DNA from: Gammaproteobacteria bacterium
Lineage (GTDB): Bacteria > Pseudomonadota > Gammaproteobacteria > Steroidobacterales > Woeseiaceae
Direction: 5' to 3'
DNA: 35,666 nt
Assembly (NCBI GenBank): GCA_029863705.1
Contig: JAOTUU010000011.1
Coordinates: 1 to 35,666 of the forward strand
The notes under the pieces were generated by a model. That model was given only the letters and a program-made list of their open reading frames with translations, ran no database searches and was not told the DNA's origin. The translations under genes and the position numbers were made by a program. This document shows positions 19,060 through 27,086 of this stretch, in pieces; position 1 is the first letter of the stretch; every line of letters begins with the position of its first letter.

Positions 19060-20604
19060 ATGAGGAAACCGACATTGCGCTCTTTCAATCTTGTTTGTCT
19101 GCTGGCACTGGCTGCCTGCACCGCACCACCCCCTGACATTGAAGAGGCGACCATCGCCGACCTGCACGACCGAATGCAGCGAGGCGAATTGACATCCGAG
19201 CAACTCGTCAGCTCCTACCTCGAACGTATAGAGTCAATCGACCGCAGCGGGCCGCAGTTAAATTCGATTATCGAGATCAATCCTGATGCGCTGCTTACGG
19301 CCAGGTCACTCGACGAGGAGTGGCAGGAGTCCGGGCCACGCGGTCCTATGCACGGCATACCAGTAGTACTCAAGGCAAATATTGACACTGCCGACCAGAT
19401 GCACACGACAGCCGGTTCGCTTGCGCTGGCCGATCACCGTCCTGACACCGATGCGTTTCTTGTCAGTCAGTTGCGTGACGCCGGAGCGATCATACTCGGG
19501 AAGGCCAATCTCAGTGAATGGGCGAATTTTCGATCATCCCGTTCATCGAGCGGCTGGAGCAGCATCGGCGGCCAGACGAAAAACCCGTACGACACCGCGC
19601 GTAACCCTTGCGGCTCTTCCAGCGGCTCGGCCGTTTCCGTTGCGGCCAATCTGACGACAGTCGCCGTCGGCACAGAGACTGACGGATCGGTCATTTGTCC
19701 GTCCGGTATCAACGGCGTTGTTGGTATCAAACCAACGCTCGGGCTGGTCAGCCGCACCGGTATCATCCCGATTGCCCACAGCCAGGATACGGCAGGGCCG
19801 ATGGCACGGTCGGTGCGAGATGCGGCAATCCTGCTTGGCGCGATGACAGGCACAGATCCAGCGGATCCGGCGACCCAGGACGCTCAAAGCGCCCCCTCCG
19901 ACTACACCACCAACCTCACGGCGGATGGCATCGCTGGAAAACGCATCGGCGTTATTCGCTCTTACTACGGCGCCGGTAGCAATCCGTATGTTGAAGCAAT
20001 CCTGGAGTCGACCATCGAGTCGCTTCGTGAGCAGGGCGCGGAAATCGTTGACTCGATTGAAATAGACACAACCGGTGTCGGCGATGCCGAAAGCGCAGTA
20101 CTGCGATACGAGTTCAAAGCCGACCTGAAACGATACCTTGAGCAAACCGATGCGCCGTTGAAGTCGCTTGCCGAGATCATTGAGTTCAATGAAAGTAACA
20201 AAGAGACTGTCATGCCGTTCTTTGGGCAGGAGAGAATGCTGTCGGCCGAGGAGAAGGGCCCACTGACTGACGACGAGTATGTGGAAGCGCTGGAAACCAG
20301 CAAACGCGTAGCGAAAGCCGGCATAGACGGTGTCATGGACGAACACGAGCTCGACGCCTTGATCGCACCGTCCAACGGCCCGGCCTGGCTGACCGACCAC
20401 GTGAACGGCGACAGTTTTCACGTTGGCAGCTCTTCTTATGCCGCAGTATCGGGCTACCCGAGTATTACCGTGCCTGCCGGATATATCGCGGGGCTGCCGG
20501 TGGGCGTGTCGTTTATCGGGCGAGCGTACAGCGAGAAACCGCTCATAGAAATTGCCTATGCTTTCGAGCAGGCGACCAACGTCCGACAAGCACCGGAACT
20601 CTGA
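19060..20604 (+). CDS. Lipoprotein amidase (amidase-signature family)
   Basis: Serine hydrolase of the amidase-signature family, related by motif to C-terminal peptide amidases. Residues 1-20 form a lipoprotein signal ending in LALAAC, so it should be anchored to a periplasm-facing membrane. The Lys-Ser-Ser triad is present: K105 in VVLKANID, the cis-Ser at S187 or S188 in PCGSSSGSAVSV, and the nucleophile S210 in TDGSVICPSGINGVVGIKPT. The 514-residue length is normal. It is the first gene after the intrinsic terminator. The HExxH membrane protein starts four bases downstream, so the two are co-transcribed. The natural substrate is unknown; indoleacetamide-, aryl- and peptide-amide hydrolases share these motifs. 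Confidence 0.9.
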   Translation: MRKPTLRSFNLVCLLALAACTAPPPDIEEATIADLHDRMQRGELTSEQLVSSYLERIESIDRSGPQLNSIIEINPDALLTARSLDEEWQESGPRGPMHGIPVVLKANIDTADQMHTTAGSLALADHRPDTDAFLVSQLRDAGAIILGKANLSEWANFRSSRSSSGWSSIGGQTKNPYDTARNPCGSSSGSAVSVAANLTTVAVGTETDGSVICPSGINGVVGIKPTLGLVSRTGIIPIAHSQDTAGPMARSVRDAAILLGAMTGTDPADPATQDAQSAPSDYTTNLTADGIAGKRIGVIRSYYGAGSNPYVEAILESTIESLREQGAEIVDSIEIDTTGVGDAESAVLRYEFKADLKRYLEQTDAPLKSLAEIIEFNESNKETVMPFFGQERMLSAEEKGPLTDDEYVEALETSKRVAKAGIDGVMDEHELDALIAPSNGPAWLTDHVNGDSFHVGSSSYAAVSGYPSITVPAGYIAGLPVGVSFIGRAYSEKPLIEIAYAFEQATNVRQAPEL

Positions 20605-20608
20605 CGCC

Positions 20609-21379
20609 ATGTTTAAAGCAATCAGAATATCCATTTTGCTGTTCATTCTGTTCTTTGTCGGCATGAGTACCTGGCTCACCCAGGCCAGGAGTACCGATTG
20701 GGAAAACAGCCTTTGGGTAAAGGTGTACCCGATCAACGCCGATGGCAGCGAGATAGTTGCGCGTTACATCGACAGCCTGGATACCGACGATTTCGCCGCT
20801 ATAGAAACGTTTATCGCCCGCGAGACCGAGCGCTATGGAAACACCTTGCACCGGCCATTGCGCATGGAAGTGGGTGAGCAAATTGTCGAACAACCTCCGG
20901 CTATTGACGCGGACTTCGGCGTTTTCGACATTATGATCTGGTCTCTCAAGATGCGTTGGTGGGCCTCAAGCACGGCCGGCGAACAGGACACGATCGAACC
21001 AGACGTTCGTATTTTCGTGCGCTATCACAGTCCCGATGACGCGTTCCGGCTTGAAAATTCTGTCGGTTTGCAAAAAGGCATGGTCGGCATCGTGAATGCT
21101 CGCGCCGGACGCCGGCAACAAGGTAGCAACAACGTCATTATTGCTCATGAGTTTTTGCACACCCTTGGCGCAACGGACAAGTACGACCCATCAGACGGTC
21201 AACCGACTGCGCCGGAGGGGCTGGGCGAGCCGGGTCGCAAGCCGCTGTATCCGCAGCGATACGCAGAGATCATGGGTGGTCGCATTGCGCTGGCCAGCGA
21301 TGACGCGGTTGTACCGAAGAGCCTCAAGTACGCGGTTATCGGGCCGCTTACCGCCAGCGAAATTCGTCTTATCGACTAG
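20609..21379 (+). CDS. Membrane-anchored HExxH putative zinc metallopeptidase
   Basis: Unrecognised 256-residue protein. Residues 4-24 form one N-terminal membrane helix or uncleaved signal (IRISILLFILFFVGM), with the rest predicted outside the cytoplasm. The motif HEFLH at 180-184 is followed by T-L-G-A-T-D-K-Y-D, resembling a zincin site in which a downstream Asp could be a third ligand. YAEIMGGRIAL later in the chain recalls a Met-turn. The start at 20609 puts the helix at the very N-terminus and is four bases after the amidase stop; longer in-frame starts lie inside the amidase gene. Proteolysis is inferred from the motif only. Confidence 0.75.
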   Translation: MFKAIRISILLFILFFVGMSTWLTQARSTDWENSLWVKVYPINADGSEIVARYIDSLDTDDFAAIETFIARETERYGNTLHRPLRMEVGEQIVEQPPAIDADFGVFDIMIWSLKMRWWASSTAGEQDTIEPDVRIFVRYHSPDDAFRLENSVGLQKGMVGIVNARAGRRQQGSNNVIIAHEFLHTLGATDKYDPSDGQPTAPEGLGEPGRKPLYPQRYAEIMGGRIALASDDAVVPKSLKYAVIGPLTASEIRLID

Positions 21380-21398
21380 GCTGCGCTAGGCTCGCGCT

Positions 21399-22196
21399 AT
21401 GCCAGACAACGATCCGCCACTGCTTGCGTGCAAAAATATTCGTGTCAGCGTGCCTGGTCGGTTGCTTGTTGACGGGCTGAATCTCGACATTGATCGCGGC
21501 GAAATCGTTGCCGTGCTCGGACCAAACGGCACCGGCAAGTCGTTAACGCTTGCGACGATCGCGGGGCTGCGTCGGCCTGACATTGGCAACGTAACTCTCA
21601 ACTCGCAGGACATATTTCTGAGCCCGCGTCAGCGAACGGCGCAACAGCTTGCGTTGCTGCCACAGGTCGTCGACGACATCTTTCCGGCGACTGTTCTCGA
21701 CACGGCGCTGGTCGGCAGGCACCCACACATCTCCCATTTCAAATGGGAATCCGAAGATGATTTTAGAATCACCGCAGACGCGTTGCGCGCGATGGGCCTT
21801 GAGGAGTTATCCGGCCGGGATGTTCTGACTTTGTCCGGCGGTGAGCGACGTCGGCTTGCAATTGCGCAAATTCTGGCGCAAACGCCTGATGTCTACCTTC
21901 TTGACGAGCCCACTAACCACCTGGATCCTCAGCATCAACTGGACGCATTGCAGATATTCAGACGAGCAGCAGATCAGGGCGCCGGTGTTGTCGCCAGCCT
22001 GCACGATGTAAACCTCGCTGCTCGATTCGCAGACCGATGCCTGCTTCTTTTCGGGGACGGTCGCTGGCAGATCGGTCAGACCGACAAAATTCTCAACGAG
22101 TCAAATCTCAGCGCATTGTTTGCAACGCCAATGGAAGCTGTTGGCTGGCGTTCACATACTCTATTTGTCGCAACGTCAGGTCACGCGGCCCCGTAG
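21399..22196 (+). CDS. btuD: FecE/BtuD-family ABC importer ATPase, probably cobalamin
   Basis: Cytoplasmic ATP-binding subunit of a type II importer, 265 residues. All motifs are present: Walker A GPNGTGKS at 41-48, Q-loop LLPQ, signature LSGGERRR, Walker B VYLLDEPTNHLD and H-loop ASLHDVNLA. No permease adjoins it. The only FecCD-type permease in the window lies 10.5 kb upstream on the same strand, and btuB with its B12 riboswitch begins about 0.9 kb downstream. The cobalamin assignment is therefore contextual. Its 3' end overlaps the convergent phosphatase gene by 21 bases. Confidence 0.8.
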   Translation: MPDNDPPLLACKNIRVSVPGRLLVDGLNLDIDRGEIVAVLGPNGTGKSLTLATIAGLRRPDIGNVTLNSQDIFLSPRQRTAQQLALLPQVVDDIFPATVLDTALVGRHPHISHFKWESEDDFRITADALRAMGLEELSGRDVLTLSGGERRRLAIAQILAQTPDVYLLDEPTNHLDPQHQLDALQIFRRAADQGAGVVASLHDVNLAARFADRCLLLFGDGRWQIGQTDKILNESNLSALFATPMEAVGWRSHTLFVATSGHAAP

Positions 22197-22982
22197 GAGC
22201 TCGAGGTAGTCCTCGTGAAGTTCCGGGTTCGCAGCTAATACTGAACGAATCTCGAGCTTTACTGCTTCGCCGTTGAGGTCTGTAAATATCCCGCCGGCCT
22301 CCGTCACTATGATCGACAGCGCCGCGATATCAAGGATATTGACGTCGGATTCGATAACCGCCTCTATTTTACCCGCCGCGAGCAAATGATAATGGTAGAA
22401 GTCGCCGTACCCGCGTATTCGATCGGCTCGGGAAACGATCTCGCCCAGATCGCTCCACCCGGGACTCATTGCCAGTGACTTGAGATTGCCGGTCGACACC
22501 GCCGCACGATCGGGGTCGGAAATGCTACTGATCGCCAGCCGTTCGCCATTGAGCCAGGCGCCTTTGCCTTTTTCCGCCCAGGCCAGCTCGTCCATCATCG
22601 TGCCACTGGAAACGCCCAGCACGATCTCTCCCTTGTGCATCAACGCTATCTGTGTAGAAAAGAACGGATACTGACGAACGAAACCCTTGGTGCCATCGAT
22701 CGGATCAACAAGCCAAAGAAACTCGGCGTTCTCGTTGCTGCGGCCGGTTTCTTCGCCGAAAAAACCATGCTCCGGGAAGCGCTCGAGAATGATCTTACGA
22801 ATAGCTTGCTCGCACTCGATATCGGCCTGAGTTACCGGCGTAAGGTCCGCTTTGGTTGTCACGGTAAAATTGCCCGCGTAGTAATGGCGACTGATCTCAG
22901 CCGCCGCGCGCGCTGCTTCCAATGCGGTTTGTAATTCGTCGGACGGCTTTTCGTCGTAGGCTTGCACGATTTTTCCTGTCAT
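22176..22982 (-). CDS. Inositol-monophosphatase-family phosphatase (HisN-like)
   Basis: Mg-dependent sugar- or polyol-phosphate phosphatase of 268 residues. Metal-site motifs are clear: GEET at 76-79, DPIDGTKGF at 93-101 (D93, D96), and a C-terminal DIAALSIIVTEAGG that stands in for the usual WDxAA motif. LVDPIDGTKGF is typical of the histidinol-phosphatase (HisN) and 3'(2'),5'-bisphosphate nucleotidase branches rather than SuhB. Histidinol phosphatase is thus plausible, but no his gene is nearby. The ATG at 22982 was chosen because the upstream extension (to 23063) runs into the btuB promoter and has no homologous look. It diverges from btuB. Confidence 0.85.
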   Translation of the reverse strand: MTGKIVQAYDEKPSDELQTALEAARAAAEISRHYYAGNFTVTTKADLTPVTQADIECEQAIRKIILERFPEHGFFGEETGRSNENAEFLWLVDPIDGTKGFVRQYPFFSTQIALMHKGEIVLGVSSGTMMDELAWAEKGKGAWLNGERLAISSISDPDRAAVSTGNLKSLAMSPGWSDLGEIVSRADRIRGYGDFYHYHLLAAGKIEAVIESDVNILDIAALSIIVTEAGGIFTDLNGEAVKLEIRSVLAANPELHEDYLELLRGRVT

Positions 22983-23048
22983 TCGCAGTCGATATTCGCC
23001 GCAACTATGGCCGCAAGGCGACAAAGAAACAAGCGCACAACGCCACGC

Positions 23049-23077
23049 TTGACAGCTTCGCACTGCCTCCCTATCGT
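23049..23077 (+). promoter_or_regulatory. Sigma70 promoter of the btuB riboswitch transcript
   Basis: TTGACA at 23049-23054 is a perfect -35. After exactly 17 bases comes TATCGT (23072-23077, 4/6 to TATAAT). The start of transcription would fall at about 23084, directly before the first bases of the cobalamin riboswitch. Position and spacing agree well. Confidence 0.7.
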
Positions 23078-23087
23078 ACGACGCTCA

Positions 23088-23312
23088 CTAGGTGAACCTG
23101 ATTTGGCAAAATCGGGTGAACGGGAAGCCGGTTCAGCGTGACACATCACGCCCATTCCGGCGCTGCCCCCGCAACGGTGATCGAGTTAAACCGTAGCCCC
23201 TGGTTCGAGACAATCGAATCGGAGCCACTGCGAACCGCAACATGGGGATCGTGGGAAGGCGCTACGGCAAGGATGCTATCCGCTCGTCAGCCCGGAGACC
23301 GGCCCGGTGAAA
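23088..23312 (+). promoter_or_regulatory. Cobalamin (B12) riboswitch
   Basis: Ligand-binding leader RNA that lowers downstream expression when adenosylcobalamin or related corrinoids bind. The conserved core is clear: GGGAAGCCGGTTCAGCG (from about 23122), GGCGCTGCCCCCGCAACGGT (about 23159-23178), and the B12 box CAGCCCGGAGACCGGCC (23288-23304). A peripheral insertion of about 110 bases separates the last two, within the normal range. The P1 stem (AGGT near 23090 with ACCT near 23312) looks short. Boundaries are approximate. It precedes btuB, the usual target. Confidence 0.93.
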
Positions 23313-23369
23313 CCTTGAATGGCGCGGCGGGCGCAGGTTCGGGCGAGGATTCAAAGTCGTCCCTCCATA

Positions 23370-23429
23370 CTCTCCGCACCATCGTACTCACGACCTATAT
23401 ATCGCGTGCGGGCGGCATGCACTGGAGAG
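23370..23429 (+). promoter_or_regulatory. Possible riboswitch expression platform sequestering the btuB ribosome site
   Basis: CTCTCC at 23370-23375 is perfectly complementary to GGAGAG at 23424-23429, which contains the btuB Shine-Dalgarno sequence. There is no T-tract between riboswitch and gene, so an intrinsic terminator is not evident. Control at translation initiation is therefore the simpler reading. The helix is only six base pairs plus one G-U, so this is tentative. Confidence 0.35.
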
Positions 23430-23434
23430 ACAAA

Positions 23435-25216
23435 ATGATCACGCACCGACTGGTATCCGCAGCGGCTTTGCTCACGTTTTTGGCGACGGCTTCCAACTGT
23501 ATGGCGGATGCCGCACATGGCGAAACAATCATCGTCACAGCAACGCGCACAGAAATCCCGCTGAAAGACGCGATCGTTCCAGTTACGGTCATCACGCGTG
23601 AGGACATAGAACTTTCGCTCGCCACTGACCTGTCTGAACTGTTGCGCTTCGAAGCTGGCATCGACATTGGCCGCAATGGCGGGCCCGGGCAATCGACATC
23701 GATATTCTTGCGCGGCAGTGAGAGCAATCACACGCTTGTGCTGATCGACGGGGTTCGCATTAACCCGGGCACTTTAGGTGGAGCGGCAATTCAGCACATC
23801 GCGCCCGAAGTAATCGAACGCATAGAAATTGTCAAAGGTGCCCGGTCTGCATTGTTCGGTACCGACGCGATTGGCGGCGTCATCAATATCATCACGCGTC
23901 GTGCCGAAGACGCGTTTGTCGAAGGCAGCCTCGAGTCCGGCAGCTTTGACACACGATCTGGAAACGTGTCAGGCGGGAATCGCAGCAGCAACGGTGAGTT
24001 CGGCGTCACACTAAATTGGCAGACTACTGACGGCTACGCCCCGCGTATTGACTCAGATATTGAACGAGGCTATGAAAATCTGTCGGCCAGTCTGTACGCA
24101 TCGCGGTACTTAAAGGGCGGCGATATCAGCATCCGCCACTGGCAGACCAGTGGCACTGTGGAATATCTGGACTTCTTCCTCGCCCCCGTCGATCAGGACT
24201 TTGACAATACGACGACAGCCCTGGAGTTGAATACCAACCTCCCTAATAGCGGCATCAGCAAACTTATCGTCTCTTTCATGCAAGACGAAATCTCTCAAAA
24301 CCAGGCTGATGACTTCGTCAGCTCCGAGCGGCTGAGCGTGGACTGGCAATACACCCACGCGCTGGCCAATCACACGCTGACGGGAGGGTTAGTTGCCATT
24401 ACTGAAGATGCTGCAACGCTGAGTTTCGGAGCGGGGTTCCAGGAGGGCACAACTGTGCGGGCGGCGTTCGCACAAGATCAGTGGACTCACGGCCGCCACA
24501 AGGCGTTTGCCGCAGTTCGGTTGACGGACCATGAGACCTTCGGCAAACACACCACCTGGAATGCTGAGTACGCGTTCGATATCGGCGATAGCTGGACGCT
24601 CAACGCCGGCCTTGGCCATGCTTTTCGTGCACCGGATGCCACCGATCGCTTCGGCTTCGGCGGCAACGTCGACCTCAACCCCGAGCTGGCTGACGATGCT
24701 CAACTCGGTCTGCGCTACGCATCCGGAACCGGCCACAGTGTAGATCTCGAAGTCTATCGCAACGACATCGACGACCTGATTGATTTCGATCTGCAGGCGT
24801 TTGAGCTGAGGAACATCGCCAGTGCGAAAATCCGTGGTGCGCAGCTGAGCTACGAGTACCGCGGCGACGGCTTCGCAATTCGAACGGAGCTCGTAAAACA
24901 ACGGGCAGACAATGCCGACACCGGAGAGCGACTGCTGCGACGAGCCGAGGAAACTGCCTCGCTTTCTTACACACGTGACGTCGGCGCGCATCGTCTCGGG
25001 CTCTCCATCATCGCGAGCGGTGATCGCGAGGACTATGCGGGTGTTCGACTTGCTGGCTACGTACTTGCTAACCTGACCGGGCAGATGCGCCTGAACGACA
25101 GCTGGGCCCTGAATGCGCGAATCGAAAACTTGCTCGATAGCGACTATCAGACGGCAGAAAATTATCGAATGCAGCAGCGTGGCGCGTTCGTCGAGTTAAG
25201 ATACCGCTGGAACTGA
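23435..25216 (+). CDS. btuB: TonB-dependent outer-membrane cobalamin receptor BtuB
   Basis: Imports vitamin B12 across the outer membrane using TonB energy. The ATG at 23435 has GGAG 7 bases upstream and yields 593 residues, near E. coli BtuB (614). A signal peptide (about residues 1-24, cleaved after CMA) is followed by a TonB box, ETIIVTA, at 30-36. Next come the plug domain (SIFLRGSESNHTLVLIDGVR and IEIVKGARSALFGTDAIGG) and a C-terminal beta-barrel with alternating strands. The chain ends RYRWN, so the usual terminal aromatic residue is one position from the end. The leader contains a cobalamin riboswitch, which identifies the ligand. The adenosyltransferase gene follows after 12 bases. 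Confidence 0.94.
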   Translation: MITHRLVSAAALLTFLATASNCMADAAHGETIIVTATRTEIPLKDAIVPVTVITREDIELSLATDLSELLRFEAGIDIGRNGGPGQSTSIFLRGSESNHTLVLIDGVRINPGTLGGAAIQHIAPEVIERIEIVKGARSALFGTDAIGGVINIITRRAEDAFVEGSLESGSFDTRSGNVSGGNRSSNGEFGVTLNWQTTDGYAPRIDSDIERGYENLSASLYASRYLKGGDISIRHWQTSGTVEYLDFFLAPVDQDFDNTTTALELNTNLPNSGISKLIVSFMQDEISQNQADDFVSSERLSVDWQYTHALANHTLTGGLVAITEDAATLSFGAGFQEGTTVRAAFAQDQWTHGRHKAFAAVRLTDHETFGKHTTWNAEYAFDIGDSWTLNAGLGHAFRAPDATDRFGFGGNVDLNPELADDAQLGLRYASGTGHSVDLEVYRNDIDDLIDFDLQAFELRNIASAKIRGAQLSYEYRGDGFAIRTELVKQRADNADTGERLLRRAEETASLSYTRDVGAHRLGLSIIASGDREDYAGVRLAGYVLANLTGQMRLNDSWALNARIENLLDSDYQTAENYRMQQRGAFVELRYRWN

Positions 25217-25228
25217 CGAGCTTAGACA

Positions 25229-25780
25229 ATGGGAAAGAGACTCAGCAAGATTTATACGCGCACTGGCGATGACGGAACAACAGGCCTTGGCGACGGCTCT
25301 CGCGTTGCCAAGGACAGTTTGCGCGTCGACGCTTTCGGCACCGTCGACGAGGCCAATAGCGCGATCGGTGTGGTTCTGTCCTGCGCGTCTGTGCCAGACG
25401 ACATTCGCAGAATACTCACTGAGATCCAGCACGATATGTTTGAGCTCGGAGGAGAGCTCTGCATACCGGGGCACAGCGCGATCACGGATACTTTCGTTAC
25501 TCGTCTGGAAAAAGATCTCGATGCGTTAAATGAAGATCTACCCGCACTCAAGGAGTTCATTCTGCCCGGCGGCGGGCAGGCTGCGGCAGCCTGTCATCTG
25601 GCGCGCACGATTGTTCGCAGGGCAGAACGCATAACCACGACTCTCGCGGGATCGGAATCGGTGCGACCTGAAGTCCTTCGCTACCTGAACCGGCTCTCTG
25701 ACCTCTTATTCGTTATCGCCCGGGTGCTATCCAGGGCCGAGTCTGGGCAGGAAGTGCTTTGGAACAGGGAACGCTGCTAG
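25229..25780 (+). CDS. pduO: ATP:cob(I)alamin adenosyltransferase, PduO type
   Basis: Transfers the adenosyl group of ATP to cob(I)alamin to make coenzyme B12 in the cytoplasm. The 183-residue protein carries the PduO/MMAB signatures: IYTRTGDDGTTGLGDG at the N-terminus (ATP site), VDEANSAIG, FILPGG, and the helix with HLARTIVRRAER before RYLNRLSDLLFVIAR. It is not of the BtuR/CobA P-loop type. It lies 12 bases after btuB on the same strand, so it should share the riboswitch-controlled transcript. Its stop overlaps the convergent GNAT gene by four bases. Confidence 0.93.
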   Translation: MGKRLSKIYTRTGDDGTTGLGDGSRVAKDSLRVDAFGTVDEANSAIGVVLSCASVPDDIRRILTEIQHDMFELGGELCIPGHSAITDTFVTRLEKDLDALNEDLPALKEFILPGGGQAAAACHLARTIVRRAERITTTLAGSESVRPEVLRYLNRLSDLLFVIARVLSRAESGQEVLWNRERC

Positions 25781-26220
25781 AGCTGCTTGCTCATCAGCAC
25801 GGCATCGCCAGGACATAAACGCGAAAACTCCTGGGTACCCTGAATTTCCACCGGCGCCTTACTGCGTTCCCTTCGCTCGTAACGCAGTTTCGAAAAATAT
25901 CCATCAGCGTCAATCGTTAGCAACCACAACTCTGTGACACCGTGATTTTTTGCCAGGGCCTCTATGTCGCTAACGAGTCGCCCGCCAACGCCAACGCTGC
26001 GCTCGCTCGGATCCACTACAAGGGAGCGCATCAAGCCAACGCTCCCGGTCCTTTCAATCCCAACCATGCCGATCGGGACCCCGTCTGTCACCGCAATAAG
26101 AAAATCAGACAGGTGCGCAATCGTGAGGTCTGCGCTGGGCAGCCCAGCTGCCGACAACCATGACATGGCCGTTGCAAGATCTGACGCTGCTGCAGGACGA
26201 ATACCTACTCGATCGCCCAT
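25777..26220 (-). CDS. GNAT-family N-acetyltransferase, ArsN2-like
   Basis: Small (147 residue) acetyl-CoA-dependent transferase. The GNAT core is seen as MRSLVVDPSERSVGVGGRLVSDIEALAKNHG (read as V-V-x-P-x-x-R-x-x-G-x-G-x-x-L), followed by LWLLTIDADGYFSKLRYERR. The C-terminal EFSRLCPGDAVLM matches the tail I know from arsenic-resistance-associated ArsN2 proteins. No ars gene is present, so an arsenic role is not supported by context. It starts 16 bases inside the btuF 3' end and is the last gene of the ampD-ampE-btuF set. Confidence 0.8.
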   Translation of the reverse strand: MGDRVGIRPAAASDLATAMSWLSAAGLPSADLTIAHLSDFLIAVTDGVPIGMVGIERTGSVGLMRSLVVDPSERSVGVGGRLVSDIEALAKNHGVTELWLLTIDADGYFSKLRYERRERSKAPVEIQGTQEFSRLCPGDAVLMSKQL

Positions 26221-27074
26221 GTTGAAGCTCTATTTGTTCGCGCGACCTGCAACGCGTCGCAAACCGCCTTCGCCGCAATCAGTAATCGGGGTGTTGCTCG
26301 TCCTATTTCATCGGCTGGCATGAGGAAACGATTTTTGTAGCGGTTCGCGGCAATGTGCGGCCAGCGATCCCACTGGTCGAATGCGCCATAGCCCGCGTCG
26401 CTACTCGCGAACATCGCTTCCGGGTCGCGCTCGACCACCGCCTCGACCGATACCGTTGGCGCAAGCCCATCCAAATCGGAAAACACGTTGCTGCCGCCGC
26501 ACACATCGATGAGCTCGCTGACATAGTGCTGATCATTAATCGTGTAGAGCGGCCGCTTATCAACCTGGTAAAAAACTCGCACATCGTCTGCATCGGCGAA
26601 CTGCTGTTCGAACGCCCGCAGGCTTTGCGTGTATTTCAACGCAACATCGTTCGCATCGTCGATACTGTCCGTTAGTTCTCCAATACGCCGCAACGCGTCT
26701 GCAACATCGGCAAGTTTCCGAATTTGAATGACTTCTACGTTATAGCCAAAGCGGCGCAACTCATCGACCACATGTGCAGGTGTGCCACCCTGCCATGCGA
26801 GCAGCAGATCGGGGTTCAGCATCGCAAGCTGCTCATGATCGACCGCAAATGCGTCACCGATCAACGGGAGTTCGAGAGCCTCCGCGGGATAGTCAGAGTA
26901 AGCACTGACGCCGACCAGTTTGTCGCCAGCACCGGCAGCGAATACGAGCTCAGTCAGGTGCGGGGCGAGCGTTGCGATTCGAGCGTGATGCGCGCTTGAG
27001 GCGGGTTGATCAGATTCTGTCGAACAACCACCGATGCAGAACAGACCAAGCGGTATCAGCCAAAAAACCGGCAA
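26205..27074 (-). CDS. btuF: Cobalamin-binding lipoprotein BtuF
   Basis: Substrate-binding component for B12 uptake, delivering cobalamin to the BtuCD importer. A lipobox (IGGC, C17) ends a short signal peptide without Lys or Arg. The class III binding-protein fold is marked by IATLAPHLTELVFAAGAGD, LVGVSAYSDYPAEA, LNPDLLLAWQGGTP, and YVSELIDVCGGSNVFSDL. The only usable start in this frame is the TTG at 27074, which emerges from a nine-T run; an in-frame stop lies 12 bases upstream. If the run had eight Ts, a GTG at 27090 overlapping the ampE stop would become the start. The fold resembles BtuF more than siderophore-binding proteins. Confidence 0.85.
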   Translation of the reverse strand: MPVFWLIPLGLFCIGGCSTESDQPASSAHHARIATLAPHLTELVFAAGAGDKLVGVSAYSDYPAEALELPLIGDAFAVDHEQLAMLNPDLLLAWQGGTPAHVVDELRRFGYNVEVIQIRKLADVADALRRIGELTDSIDDANDVALKYTQSLRAFEQQFADADDVRVFYQVDKRPLYTINDQHYVSELIDVCGGSNVFSDLDGLAPTVSVEAVVERDPEAMFASSDAGYGAFDQWDRWPHIAANRYKNRFLMPADEIGRATPRLLIAAKAVCDALQVARTNRASTWAIE

Positions 27075-27081
27075 AAAAAAA
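27073..27081 (-). repeat. Nine-T homopolymer at the btuF start
   Basis: Nine consecutive Ts on the coding strand lead into the TTG start of btuF. The tract lies between a GTG that overlaps the ampE stop (GTGA) and the btuF reading frame. Loss of one T would join the two frames. It may be a slippage-prone tract, an assembly error, or an ordinary U-rich leader. Confidence 0.5.
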
Positions 27082-27086
27082 CTGGC

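Noticed and set aside
19543-20736. 397-codon open frame antisense to the amidase gene
   Set aside because: Rich in Arg, Cys and His as expected for a shadow frame; no domain pattern or ribosome site, while the plus strand encodes a convincing amidase.
23138-23434. 99-codon N-terminal extension of btuB
   Set aside because: It would translate the cobalamin riboswitch; the ATG at 23435 has a good ribosome site and a signal peptide right after it.
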